Shown: positions 1 to 7,982 of the stretch, piece after piece
Layout of the letters: each line of letters begins with the position of its first letter
Position numbering within the stretch: position 1 is the stretch's first letter
From: Planctomyces sp.
GTDB taxonomy: Bacteria > Planctomycetota > Planctomycetia > Planctomycetales > Planctomycetaceae
Direction of reading: 5' to 3'
DNA length: 64,000 nucleotides
NCBI GenBank assembly: GCA_019636235.1
Contig: JAHBXW010000003.1
Span: 126,001 to 190,000, forward strand
Notes under the pieces: generated by a model
The model's input: the letters and a program-made list of their open reading frames with translations, nothing else
Database searches by the model: none
What the model was told of the DNA's origin: nothing
Translations under genes and position numbers: made by a program

Positions 1-2678
1 TGCAGGAACTCGGCGATGTGCTCCGGCGCCAGCTTGGACGTGTCCTTGCGGCCCCAGTCCTGCAGGGCCGTGCCGATCGGCTTGGCGGTCTCGAAGCCAG
101 GGATGTCGTGACAGGCGTAACAGCCATACTGCGAGATCGTCCGCCTGCCGACATACTGCAACTGGCGTTCAACCCACTCGGCCTCGCTGACCTCCTCGTC
201 GGCCGAGGTGGCGACGAGTTCCACCTCGTCGCCCTTGATCAGGTCCCGGACGTCGATGTGCTCGCCATCGGGGCCCGGCTTGAGAGCGCTGGGCGGCACT
301 GGATAACGACGATCGTCAAGCGCCTTCTGCACGGCGGCGGCGGAGCCCAGCGGCGACTTGCTGAGGTGCAGCCGCGTCAGGTCTTCCAGCGGCGTGCTGA
401 TCCACAGCTCGACCATCCGCTCGAGACCGCCGCTGAACAGTTTCAACACGGCCCGCGCGCCGTTGCCGGCCTCGCGCGTCAGTTGCGCGAGTTGCTCGCG
501 AGAACCAACCGCCGTGCCGTTGAACTCAAGAATCACATCGTCCATGCGGATCGGCGCCAGCCGTTCGGCGACCGACAGTTCCTGACCCCGGGAGTTCTTC
601 AGCGGACGGCCGTCCACATCGACCGCCAGAGCCCGCGACGCGGGTCCCGTCGGCAGCACCTCTTCCACCCGCACGCCGGCGTGCCGTGCCCGAAGCTGCC
701 GAGCCTCCTCGGCCGTGAAGTCCGCATCCAGCACCAGTCCCAGCGACGGACCGCCCAGCGTCGGCGCCGGGAATTCCTTCGGCCCGCCCTGCAGCAGGTA
801 GGCCGCGATGTCCGCGGCCGGATCGACAACCTCGCCGCCCACTGTTTCCGCGTTCAGGAACAGGTTCGGCATCCGGGTTTTCGTGTGGTACAGCTCCGGA
901 TTCTTCAGCCAGGTGTACAGCCACGCGAAGCCCTCGGGGCCCGGCTTCACCTTCTCGTGAATGTTCGTGATGTTCGGCCCGAAGTCCGCGTCGACGCCGG
1001 CGAACTCGGGGTCGTCGTGGCTGTGGCAGGCCAGGCAACCGCGGCGCTCGAACGCGATCTTGCCGCGCCCGGCGTCAGGCTCGTACCCCGTGGGGGGCGC
1101 GAGTTCCTGCATCGGCTGCGACTTCGCCATCAGGTACGCGGAGATTCCCGCCAGCTCGACGGGCTGCAGCACGCCCGCCAGGGCGTCGTGCTGGTTGTCC
1201 AGATTGAAGAACTTCGGCATCTTCGTCGACGGCCGGAACCGTTGCGGGTCTTCGGTCCAGTACGAGATGAATTCCGGAGTGACCTTCGAACTGATGTGCC
1301 GCAGCGACGGGCCGACCTTCCGCAGATTGCCTGGCACTGCGTTGGGATCGGCGGCGATCGCGGCGGCCTCCTCGGGCGTCTGCGGCTCGAGCCGCATGTC
1401 CGGGCCGATGGGACGCGTGCCGTCGTAGCCGTTGATCTCGTGGCAGCCGAAGCAGCCATAGTTCCTGATCAGTTCATAGCCTTCGTAGACCTTCGGGGCC
1501 GACGCGCCGAACTTCCGGTTCACGCCGAGTTCCACGACGTTGTGATGGCAGCGGAGGCAACTCGACTCGACCAGATGACTGGGATACATCGGGTATTCCC
1601 AGAAGTGATTCGAGTGCCAGTGGTGGTCGCGGTCCCACTGCGCGGCCTGGCTCGGATCGCGCGGAGAATGCTCGGCGTTCTGGAAGCTGGTGCCCGAGCC
1701 ATCTCCCTCGTGGCAGATCGTGCAGCCGAACGACTCGATCGGGTGCGGGCTCGTCGAGGTCAGATACAGGTCGGGATGCGGATGCGCCGAGTAGGGCTGC
1801 GGGACGTCATCCGCAGGAAAGGCGGGCACATTGCCAGCGCCGAAATCGTTGATGTTGTAGTGGCAGGTGCGGCAGCGGTCGACGCGCTCGACGCGGGCCA
1901 TGCCGAGCTGGATCTCCAGGTCCCTGGGCCAGTCGTATTCGATCTTGTGATGCGGGTTGAACCCGTTGATGATCGGCCATTCCTTGAACGACCGCTTCAG
2001 GGCGGCGAACCGGCTGCGGCTGCCCTCGGGCAGCTTCGGGCTGTTGGGCGACAGGAAAGCCAGCTGCTCCTCGACGCGGCGACGTTCGCCGTACAGCCTG
2101 TTGAGATCCTTCTGGGCCTCGTCCCGCGCGGCGTAGATCTCCGCCAGTTCATTCTGCACGTCGCGGAGTTCCGCCTGCACCTGCTGCAGCTTCTGGGCGC
2201 GCTCCTGGGCGATCTGAGATTCGGCGTTGAACGTTGCCAGCGAACTGCGGAGCTGGGCGTCGTCGACTTGGTCGCGGACGTGAAGGTCGAGATTGGCGCG
2301 GGCCACATCCCGCTCGGCGTTCTTGAACTTGGCGTCGCGGGAGAGGACGTCAACCTGGCCCTGGAGGTCCGCGCGGCGGCGATCCAGCGTCCGCAGGCGC
2401 TCCTGGGTTTCCGGAGCCTGCAATGCCGCCTCGGCCTGTTCCAGCCGGGCCTTCCGATCCGCTTCCTCGGCCAGGAACTCGGCCGACGACATCTCATCGA
2501 GTTCCCGCTCCAGCTTCTCGATCCGCAGCTCATCGGCGCGCGACTGATGCCGGCGCCAGTCGCGCCGTTCGTCCTTGGCCATCATCAGCAGCGTGGCGGC
2601 AAGCAATGCGACGGCGCTGCACGCGAACACGCGGTGCATCGACGACAGCGGACGCCAGATCTGTTCCGTGGCAGGCAT
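1..2678 (-). CDS. Membrane-anchored multihaem cytochrome c, 3' end missing
   Basis: Open frame on the minus strand from an ATG at 2678 to the left edge without a stop, so the C-terminus lies outside the window; 892 codons are visible. Residues about 15-34 form an N-terminal membrane anchor. Residues about 45-230 are charged and heptad-like, a probable coiled coil. Six in-frame CxxCH haem-c sites follow, at residues 269 (CRTCH), 319 (CTICH), 374 (CLRCH), 409 (CFGCH), 548 (CLACH) and 853 (CYACH). It is the last visible gene of the bc-complex operon, 92 bases after the subunit IV-like gene. The likely role is a periplasmic electron acceptor of the quinol-oxidising complex, replacing cytochrome c1 or f. 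This is inferred from context; the haem sites are seen directly. The long plus-strand frame over the same bases has no recognisable domain. Confidence 0.88.
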   Translation of the reverse strand, partial: MPATEQIWRPLSSMHRVFACSAVALLAATLLMMAKDERRDWRRHQSRADELRIEKLERELDEMSSAEFLAEEADRKARLEQAEAALQAPETQERLRTLDRRRADLQGQVDVLSRDAKFKNAERDVARANLDLHVRDQVDDAQLRSSLATFNAESQIAQERAQKLQQVQAELRDVQNELAEIYAARDEAQKDLNRLYGERRRVEEQLAFLSPNSPKLPEGSRSRFAALKRSFKEWPIINGFNPHHKIEYDWPRDLEIQLGMARVERVDRCRTCHYNINDFGAGNVPAFPADDVPQPYSAHPHPDLYLTSTSPHPIESFGCTICHEGDGSGTSFQNAEHSPRDPSQAAQWDRDHHWHSNHFWEYPMYPSHLVESSCLRCHHNVVELGVNRKFGASAPKVYEGYELIRNYGCFGCHEINGYDGTRPIGPDMRLEPQTPEEAAAIAADPNAVPGNLRKVGPSLRHISSKVTPEFISYWTEDPQRFRPSTKMPKFFNLDNQHDALAGVLQPVELAGISAYLMAKSQPMQELAPPTGYEPDAGRGKIAFERRGCLACHSHDDPEFAGVDADFGPNITNIHEKVKPGPEGFAWLYTWLKNPELYHTKTRMPNLFLNAETVGGEVVDPAADIAAYLLQGGPKEFPAPTLGGPSLGLVLDADFTAEEARQLRARHAGVRVEEVLPTGPASRALAVDVDGRPLKNSRGQELSVAERLAPIRMDDVILEFNGTAVGSREQLAQLTREAGNGARAVLKLFSGGLERMVELWISTPLEDLTRLHLSKSPLGSAAAVQKALDDRRYPVPPSALKPGPDGEHIDVRDLIKGDEVELVATSADEEVSEAEWVERQLQYVGRRTISQYGCYACHDIPGFETAKPIGTALQDWGRKDTSKLAPEHIAEFL

Positions 2679-2769
2679 GGGAAACAACTTTCAACCGCAG
2701 CCGAGGGCCGCCGGACGTCCCGGACACCCCGTTGACCGGACTCCGGACCTTCGCCCGGACTCGAAACCT

Positions 2770-4137
2770 TCAGATATTAAAGAACCACTCCGGGATCGCG
2801 ACGATGTACTTCAGGTGGAACACCCACCGCAGCACCATCTTCAGCGGCAGGGCCGCCATGAACAAAAGCAGGTTCGCCAGCACGATGTACCGCACGAAAC
2901 CCATCCGCACGTAGTAGTTTCGGAACACGGTCACCGCCATCAGCGGCGGCAGCACGATCAGGTAGGCCAGCGTCAGCACGATCCCCAGCCATTCCCGCGT
3001 GAGAATCGTCCCCGTCTGAGCCAGCAGCGACGCCGTCGCGTCGGGCTTGGGCAGCGACCGGTCCATGATGTCCAGCCAGAACCAGTCCGACAGGTTGACG
3101 TTGTTCAGCACCTCCAGCTTGTGCACGTCCCAGTACTCGTACACCCCGAACATGTTCCAGTTCGGGCCGCGAATGAACGTCCCCAGGATGATCATCGCCA
3201 CCCACAGGGGCAGAAATCCGAACAGGAACGTCACCACCGCGAATTTGCGGTCGTTGTAGCAGTAGTACCCGTTCCCCTTCTGATTGAAGTCGATATACGG
3301 GATCGCCATCAGCCCGGCGATGATGATCAGCGGCAGCACCACGCCCGCCATCCACGGGTCGTAGTACACCAGCATTTCCTGCAGACCCAGGAAGTACCAC
3401 GGGGCCTTCGACGGGTTCGGAGTCTTGACGCTTGATCCCGGCTCCTCCAGGGGCGCCTGCAGCGCCACGCCCCACACCACCAGCAGCGCCGTCAGCAGCA
3501 CCATGCACACCAGTTCCGTGTACACCAGGTCCGGCCATACCAGCACCTGCTGCGACAGCTCCTTCTCCTTCACCGGCCGCCCGGCCGCTGCCCGGTCGTC
3601 ATTCTCCACCGCCTGACGGAAGTACAGCCACGTGAAGAACCCCGTCAGAAACAGCATGCCCACGATCGGCACATTGTCCGGCTTGCCCACGATCTGACGG
3701 AAGTCGTAATCCGTCATGCTGAAGCCCAGAAACAGCAGCGACAGATTCAGCAGAATCCACGCCGGCGTCGGCTTCGTCCACCACCGCCGCAGCACCAGCA
3801 TCAGCACGAACAGCACGATCGACGCGGCGAAATACTTCACCGGATCGGCGATCAGCCAGTCGACGCTCAGTTTGAACCATTCCGGCAGCTTCAGGACGAA
3901 CGCCGATGCGTCGCTGGTCCGCAGCGTCAGGTGCACGGCCGCGAAGATCATCAGCGTGCCGGTGTAGATCGCCCACACAAAGGCCTTCGGCAGGTGCTTG
4001 AAGCCCAGCAGCGATTCGAACTCGCCGTCCCGCCGGAAGCTGCGGACCGTCCACACGAAGTTCATCGCGAACATCACGAGGTACAGCCACCCCAGTCCTT
4101 GGACCACGCCGCGCGTCAGATCGGGATGAGCTTCCAT
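2770..4137 (-). CDS. Cytochrome bc complex, extended subunit IV-like (cytochrome b C-terminal) protein
   Basis: A polytopic membrane protein of 455 residues, roughly three times the length of b6f subunit IV. The central part carries the family landmarks: a WPDLVYTE segment, then APLEEPG, then NPSKAPWYFLGLQE with PWY at residues 246-248, followed by a hydrophobic helix. This is the C-terminal half of cytochrome b, which contributes to the quinol-oxidation (Qo) site. Several extra helices lie before and after it. The usual PEWY box reads APWY here, so the glutamate is absent. The frame continues upstream to a TTG at 4170, but the ATG at 4137 (MEAHPDLTRG) is preferred because the intervening residues are Pro-rich. 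It lies between the cytochrome b6-like gene and the multihaem cytochrome, so it belongs to the same complex. Confidence 0.88.
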   Translation of the reverse strand: MEAHPDLTRGVVQGLGWLYLVMFAMNFVWTVRSFRRDGEFESLLGFKHLPKAFVWAIYTGTLMIFAAVHLTLRTSDASAFVLKLPEWFKLSVDWLIADPVKYFAASIVLFVLMLVLRRWWTKPTPAWILLNLSLLFLGFSMTDYDFRQIVGKPDNVPIVGMLFLTGFFTWLYFRQAVENDDRAAAGRPVKEKELSQQVLVWPDLVYTELVCMVLLTALLVVWGVALQAPLEEPGSSVKTPNPSKAPWYFLGLQEMLVYYDPWMAGVVLPLIIIAGLMAIPYIDFNQKGNGYYCYNDRKFAVVTFLFGFLPLWVAMIILGTFIRGPNWNMFGVYEYWDVHKLEVLNNVNLSDWFWLDIMDRSLPKPDATASLLAQTGTILTREWLGIVLTLAYLIVLPPLMAVTVFRNYYVRMGFVRYIVLANLLLFMAALPLKMVLRWVFHLKYIVAIPEWFFNI

Positions 4138-4258
4138 GGCGTTCGGTGGGGGCTGCGGACCCGGCCGCAACCCGGCCTGTCAATCGGTGAACGGAATGAA
4201 CACACACACTTCAGTCTCCGGAACGCGGCCGATCGCTGCGCCCCGGGCGGACTTCGCT

Positions 4259-5032
4259 TTACAGCGGCTGGCTGATCCCGCCGTCCTTCCGCACCCGCCA
4301 GAAGTGAATGGCGATCAGCAGCGACACCACCAGGGGTATCGCCACGCAGTGCAGAATGTAGAACCGGTTCAGCGTCTCCTCGCCCACGTTGCGGGCGCCC
4401 AGCAGCAGGAACCGCGCATCGCTCGCGTTGGTGATGATGTCGTACCCGCCGATGTTCAACAGCTGGAACCCGGGGCCCTCATGCCCCAGCACGGGATGCG
4501 CCCGCGCCATGTTCGAACCCACGGTGATCGCCCAGATCGCCAGCTGGTCCCACGGCAGCAGGTAGCCCGTGAACGACAACAGCAGCGTCAGCACCAGCAG
4601 CAGCACGCCGATCACCCAGTTGAATTCCCGGGGAGGCTTATAGCTGCCAGTTAAAAACACACGATACATGTGCAGCCATACGGTGATGACCATCGCGTGG
4701 GCCCCCCAGCGGTGGATCTCCCGCATGATGCCCAGCGTCGTCACGTCGCGCAGCGCCCGGATGTCCGTGAACGCCCACTCCAATGTCGGGCGGTAATAGA
4801 ACATCAGCAGCACGCCGGTCAGCGTCTCCACCAGGAACAGGAAGAACGTCACGCCTCCCATGCACCACGTGTACGACAGCCCGATGCCCCCCTGCTGCAC
4901 CGACACCGGGTGCAGATGCAGGAAGAAGTTCGTCAGCATGACGACGGCGCGGTTCCGGCGGTCGTACGGCGCAGGGTGCCGAAAAACGCTCTTCCAGATC
5001 TGCGATTCGCGAATGTATTCGCCGACTGACAT
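4259..5032 (-). CDS. Cytochrome b6-like subunit of a Rieske/cytochrome b complex
   Basis: A 257-residue protein with four predicted membrane helices, the size of a b6-type subunit. Haem-b ligands are visible as His107 and His121 in helix B (REIHRWGAHAM...LHMYR) and His228 and His243 in helix D. The spacings, 13 and 14 intervening residues, match the b6f/menaquinol type rather than the mitochondrial type. GYLLPWDQ (residues 156-163) is the conserved helix C segment. Cys57, in WCMGGVT, aligns with the cysteine that covalently holds haem c_i (c_n) in cytochrome b6. The protein should form the quinone-binding core with the subunit IV-like protein encoded just downstream. It ends in a typical RKDGGISQPL tail. 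The upstream gene is the Rieske protein. Confidence 0.93.
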   Translation of the reverse strand: MSVGEYIRESQIWKSVFRHPAPYDRRNRAVVMLTNFFLHLHPVSVQQGGIGLSYTWCMGGVTFFLFLVETLTGVLLMFYYRPTLEWAFTDIRALRDVTTLGIMREIHRWGAHAMVITVWLHMYRVFLTGSYKPPREFNWVIGVLLLVLTLLLSFTGYLLPWDQLAIWAITVGSNMARAHPVLGHEGPGFQLLNIGGYDIITNASDARFLLLGARNVGEETLNRFYILHCVAIPLVVSLLIAIHFWRVRKDGGISQPL

Positions 5033-5063
5033 GGGCTCTTGAATTCCAAAGGTCCCGTCTCAC

Positions 5064-5088
5064 ACGGCGGCAGCCGTCCTGCCGCCGT
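5064..5088 (-). repeat. Perfect hairpin between Rieske and cytochrome b6-like genes
   Basis: Arms 5064-5073 and 5079-5088 are a perfect 10-bp inverted repeat with a 5-nt loop, in the gap between the Rieske stop (5161) and the cytochrome b start (5032). No T-run follows on the minus strand, so it does not look like an intrinsic terminator. An mRNA processing or stability element is possible. Confidence 0.5.
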
Positions 5089-5160
5089 CGCGACGCGCTC
5101 CCGCGCCGCCTTGCTCCGCCGCCCCTCGGCCTGCGGAACCTCCGCCAGCGCCGCCGGCGG

Positions 5161-6276
5161 TCAACTCACCTGCACAAACGACTTCTCGTCGGTCCACTGC
5201 CCGAGCTCCTCCTGGAACTTCAGGCTCTTGTCGACCTCCAGCTGACCGTCCTCCGAGACCCGCAGTCCGACCCGCTCCAGGGGACGCGGCGCCGGGCCTT
5301 CGAAGTTGATCCCGTTCACGTAGAATCCCGAGCCGTGGCAGGGGCACTTGAACTTCTGTTCCGCGTCCAGCCAGTTCGGCGTGCACCCCAGGTGCGTGCA
5401 GACGGTCGACAGCGCGTAAATGATGTTCCGGCCGTCGTAGGTGTCCGTATGGACGACCCAGATGCCGCGGCTGGCTTTGTATTTCTCCGAGACCATGCCC
5501 AGCGGGTAATCCGAGGCCGAGCCGATCTTGAACCGGCTGGGCAGCTCCAGAACCGTGTTCGGCATCATGAACCGGGCGGCCGCCAGCGAGCCAATGGCTC
5601 CCCACGCCGCCAGCGCCGTGAACCCAATAACAAACGGCGACAGGACCGTATCCAGAAACGACCGCCGCGACTCCCCCTTCGCAGGCGGCTTGGGCGCCGC
5701 GGACGCCTTGACGGGCAGCTTCGGCTTGGGCGGCTCGGTCGCCGCCGCATCGCCCGTGCGGACCGCCTTCAGCATGGCCTCGACCGAGGGCTTCGACCCC
5801 GCCGGCAGGCCGGCGATCTCCGGCGGAGGCGCGGCTTTCTTCGCCGCCGCGGGAGAGGAGGCACTGGACGTGCCCGGCTGGGCCGCGCCGCCGCCCGCCG
5901 CCTTTTGGGCCCGGGCCGCCGCAAGAATGTCCGCCGTGGAACCCGGCTTGGCCGCGGGAGCCGCCGGCCCAGCGCCCGCTTTCTGTGCGCGAGCGGCAGC
6001 GAGAATGTCGGTCGTTGATTTCGGTGCGGCCGGCGCGGCGCCGCCCGCCTTCTGGGCGCGGGCCGCCGCCAGGATGTCGCTCGTCGACTTCGGCTTGTCG
6101 GCCGGAGCGACGGGCGCCACAGGAGGTTGCGCGGCAGTCGCCGCTTCTGCCGCCGGTTCTGCGGGCGCATCCGCGGGGGGCGCCGGCTCCGGACTCGTTG
6201 ATTCTGCACCGCCCGCCTTCTGCTTGCGGGCCATTGCGAGAATCTCCGCTGTCGTGAGCTTTTTCGGTTCTGACAT
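5161..6276 (-). CDS. Rieske iron-sulfur protein with repeated N-terminal region
   Basis: A 371-residue protein. The C-terminal Rieske domain holds box I CTHLGC at 293-298 and box II CPCHGSGF at 311-318. The 2Fe-2S ligands are thus C293, H295, C311 and H314, with a C298-C313 disulfide. SRRSFL at 203-208, followed by a hydrophobic stretch, is a twin-arginine signal-anchor. Before it lie about 200 residues unlike ordinary Rieske proteins: Ala/Pro-rich, with four near-identical copies of an ST(A/S/T)DILAAARAQKAG motif at about 8-22, 64-78, 87-101 and 113-127, and a degraded fifth near 164-176. The ATG at 6276 is chosen because GGAAG lies just upstream and the sequence before it lacks protein-like character. 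It is the first gene of the bc operon and feeds electrons from quinol to the cytochrome c. Confidence 0.92.
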   Translation of the reverse strand: MSEPKKLTTAEILAMARKQKAGGAESTSPEPAPPADAPAEPAAEAATAAQPPVAPVAPADKPKSTSDILAAARAQKAGGAAPAAPKSTTDILAAARAQKAGAGPAAPAAKPGSTADILAAARAQKAAGGGAAQPGTSSASSPAAAKKAAPPPEIAGLPAGSKPSVEAMLKAVRTGDAAATEPPKPKLPVKASAAPKPPAKGESRRSFLDTVLSPFVIGFTALAAWGAIGSLAAARFMMPNTVLELPSRFKIGSASDYPLGMVSEKYKASRGIWVVHTDTYDGRNIIYALSTVCTHLGCTPNWLDAEQKFKCPCHGSGFYVNGINFEGPAPRPLERVGLRVSEDGQLEVDKSLKFQEELGQWTDEKSFVQVS

Positions 6277-6484
6277 GAGCAACTTCCGAAGCGCAGAACA
6301 CGCGACGGCATCGGGAACGCGGAGCGCGCGAAATTCGCGCACGGTTATCGCGGGAATCTTGTCAGCCGCACGCCCTTGCGACAACCTTGCGCCATCCCCG
6401 ACCCCGTGTTTCTCACCTTCAGGAACCTCCGCCGACGGGATCTTCCCGCGAGCGCCGCGCGACGACCCCGCGTTCGAGCCCCCG

Positions 6485-7183
6485 ATGACCCAGCTTGAGC
6501 AACGACTGCGCCGGAACATCGCCGAGGTCTCGGGCCACATCGCCGCCGCGGCCGTCCGCGCCGGACGGTCCCCCGGCGACGTCACGCTCGTGGCCGTCAC
6601 CAAGTCCGCCCCCGACGCCGTGATCCCCCTCCTCGCCGGATGCGGCCTGGACAACCTTGGCGAAAGCCGGCCGCAGCGGCTCGCCGAACGGCAACGGCTG
6701 GCCCCGGACGCCCGCTGGCACCTCATCGGCCACCTCCAGCGGAACAAGGTGCGCGACGCCCTCGCCGCCGCGGAGCTCATTCACTCCGTCGACTCTCTCC
6801 GACTGCTGGAACGGATCAGCCAGGTCGCCGGCGAACTGGGACACACCGCCCGCCTGCTGCTCGAAGTCAACATCTCCGGCGAGGCCGCCAAGCACGGATT
6901 CTCTCCGGACGAACTCCGCGCCCACTGGGCCGACTGCCAGCGGATCCCGCACGTCGAACTCGCCGGGCTGATGACGATGGCCCCGCTCAGCGACGATCCG
7001 GAGACGGCCCGCCCCCCGTTCCGCGGACTGCGGGAGCTGCGGGACGAACTCCGCGCCGCGACGGGCCTGCCGCTGAGCGAACTGTCGATGGGCATGAGCG
7101 GAGACTACGAGATCGGCGTCGAAGAGGGGGCGACGCTGGTCCGCGTCGGCAGCGCGCTGTTCGAGGGCCTCGAGACGCCGTGA
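6485..7183 (+). CDS. YggS/PROSC-family pyridoxal phosphate homeostasis protein
   Basis: A 232-residue fold-type III PLP protein. Landmarks are LVAVTK, with the PLP lysine at residue 40, the IGHLQRNKV segment, the LMTMAPLSDD segment, and the C-terminal LSMGMSGDYEIGVEEGATLVRVG phosphate-binding region. The family buffers PLP and affects amino-acid and keto-acid pools rather than catalysing a dedicated reaction. The ATG at 6485 gives the standard N-terminus (MTQLEQRLRRNIAEV). The reading frame is open further upstream, but that part lies antisense to the Rieske gene. It is transcribed divergently from the bc operon across a gap of about 210 bases. Confidence 0.93.
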   Translation: MTQLEQRLRRNIAEVSGHIAAAAVRAGRSPGDVTLVAVTKSAPDAVIPLLAGCGLDNLGESRPQRLAERQRLAPDARWHLIGHLQRNKVRDALAAAELIHSVDSLRLLERISQVAGELGHTARLLLEVNISGEAAKHGFSPDELRAHWADCQRIPHVELAGLMTMAPLSDDPETARPPFRGLRELRDELRAATGLPLSELSMGMSGDYEIGVEEGATLVRVGSALFEGLETP

Positions 7184-7196
7184 CCGCAGCCTCCCG

Positions 7197-7544
7197 TCAG
7201 GGGCCGCGAATCAGCAAGAAGACGCCGATCACGACAGCGGGCAGCAGGGACAGAACCCCGACCGCCACACTGGCGATCCCCCACTTCCAGCCCAGCCTGC
7301 AAGCGCGGGCCCCCAGACCCACGGCGGCCAATCCCGACACGAGACCGCTGACGCTCCCCACCAACACAATCCCCAGAGCGTCGAATTCGTGACCGTGTCG
7401 AGGGTTCGCCGAACCGGGATAGCGGGGAATCAGCGCCCAGGCAATTCCAGCCGCGCCCCAGATCCCAACCGACAGGGCCGCGGCGACGACCGCCAGACGG
7501 GCCGTCAGCCTGCCCCTGGCCTCGGTCGATTCCTGTCCCGGCAT
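7197..7544 (-). CDS. Small membrane protein of unknown function
   Basis: I do not recognise a family. From the ATG at 7544 (MPGQESTEARG) the product has 115 residues with three hydrophobic stretches: one near residues 15-38, one Gly/Val-rich in the middle, and one near the C-terminus ending LLIRGP. An upstream in-frame ATG at 7589 would add 15 residues without clear signal character. It converges on the YggS-like gene, with 13 bases between stops. The regular hydrophobic pattern supports a real gene more than a shadow of the opposite strand. Confidence 0.55.
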   Translation of the reverse strand: MPGQESTEARGRLTARLAVVAAALSVGIWGAAGIAWALIPRYPGSANPRHGHEFDALGIVLVGSVSGLVSGLAAVGLGARACRLGWKWGIASVAVGVLSLLPAVVIGVFLLIRGP

Positions 7545-7617
7545 GACCGCCGCCCCGCGGGGAATGATCCGGCACATCGCGGCCCACACGACAGCAGTGT
7601 GCCAGCCGCGGAGCCGG

Positions 7618-7818
7618 TTACCGCTGCAATTTGCGAACTTCGCGTTTGAGATCGTCCACCGAGTCCCGGAGCTCGACGACCGATTTTCGCAGCTCTTTGA
7701 CTTCCGTTTCCAGTTCGCGCACGCCGCGGCCGCTGAAGAACAGCACGATCAGCGCGATCAGGATCAGGCTGCCGCAGCCCAGCGTCACGCGGTCGGAACG
7801 GTAAACGTATTGTTGCAT
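7618..7818 (-). CDS. Small single-pass membrane protein with coiled coil
   Basis: A 66-residue product. Residues about 11-30 form one transmembrane helix (LGCGSLILIALIVLFF). The remainder is a clear heptad pattern of Leu/Val with Glu/Lys/Arg/Asp (ELETEVKELRKSVVELRD...), so a membrane-anchored coiled-coil peptide. No family is recognised. It sits 73 bases upstream of the small membrane protein gene on the same strand and may be cotranscribed with it. The composition is typical of real small planctomycete proteins. Confidence 0.6.
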   Translation of the reverse strand: MQQYVYRSDRVTLGCGSLILIALIVLFFSGRGVRELETEVKELRKSVVELRDSVDDLKREVRKLQR

Positions 7819-7982
7819 CGCGCTGTCCTCGACGACGTTCGACGCGCGGGCGGCCCGGGATCACAGCTCCCGAGTCCCCATGACGCCAGTCTCCCTGCCA
7901 GTCGATTCGCCGCGGCAGACCCGCCTCCATTGTCCCGAACCCGGGGGCGTTTGCCAGCCGACGAAAGCGGGGCGGCACGGAA

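Noticed and set aside
18-2735. 905-codon open frame on the plus strand
   Set aside because: Arg/Leu/Val-rich with no domain; antisense to the multihaem cytochrome, whose six CxxCH sites are all in one minus-strand frame.
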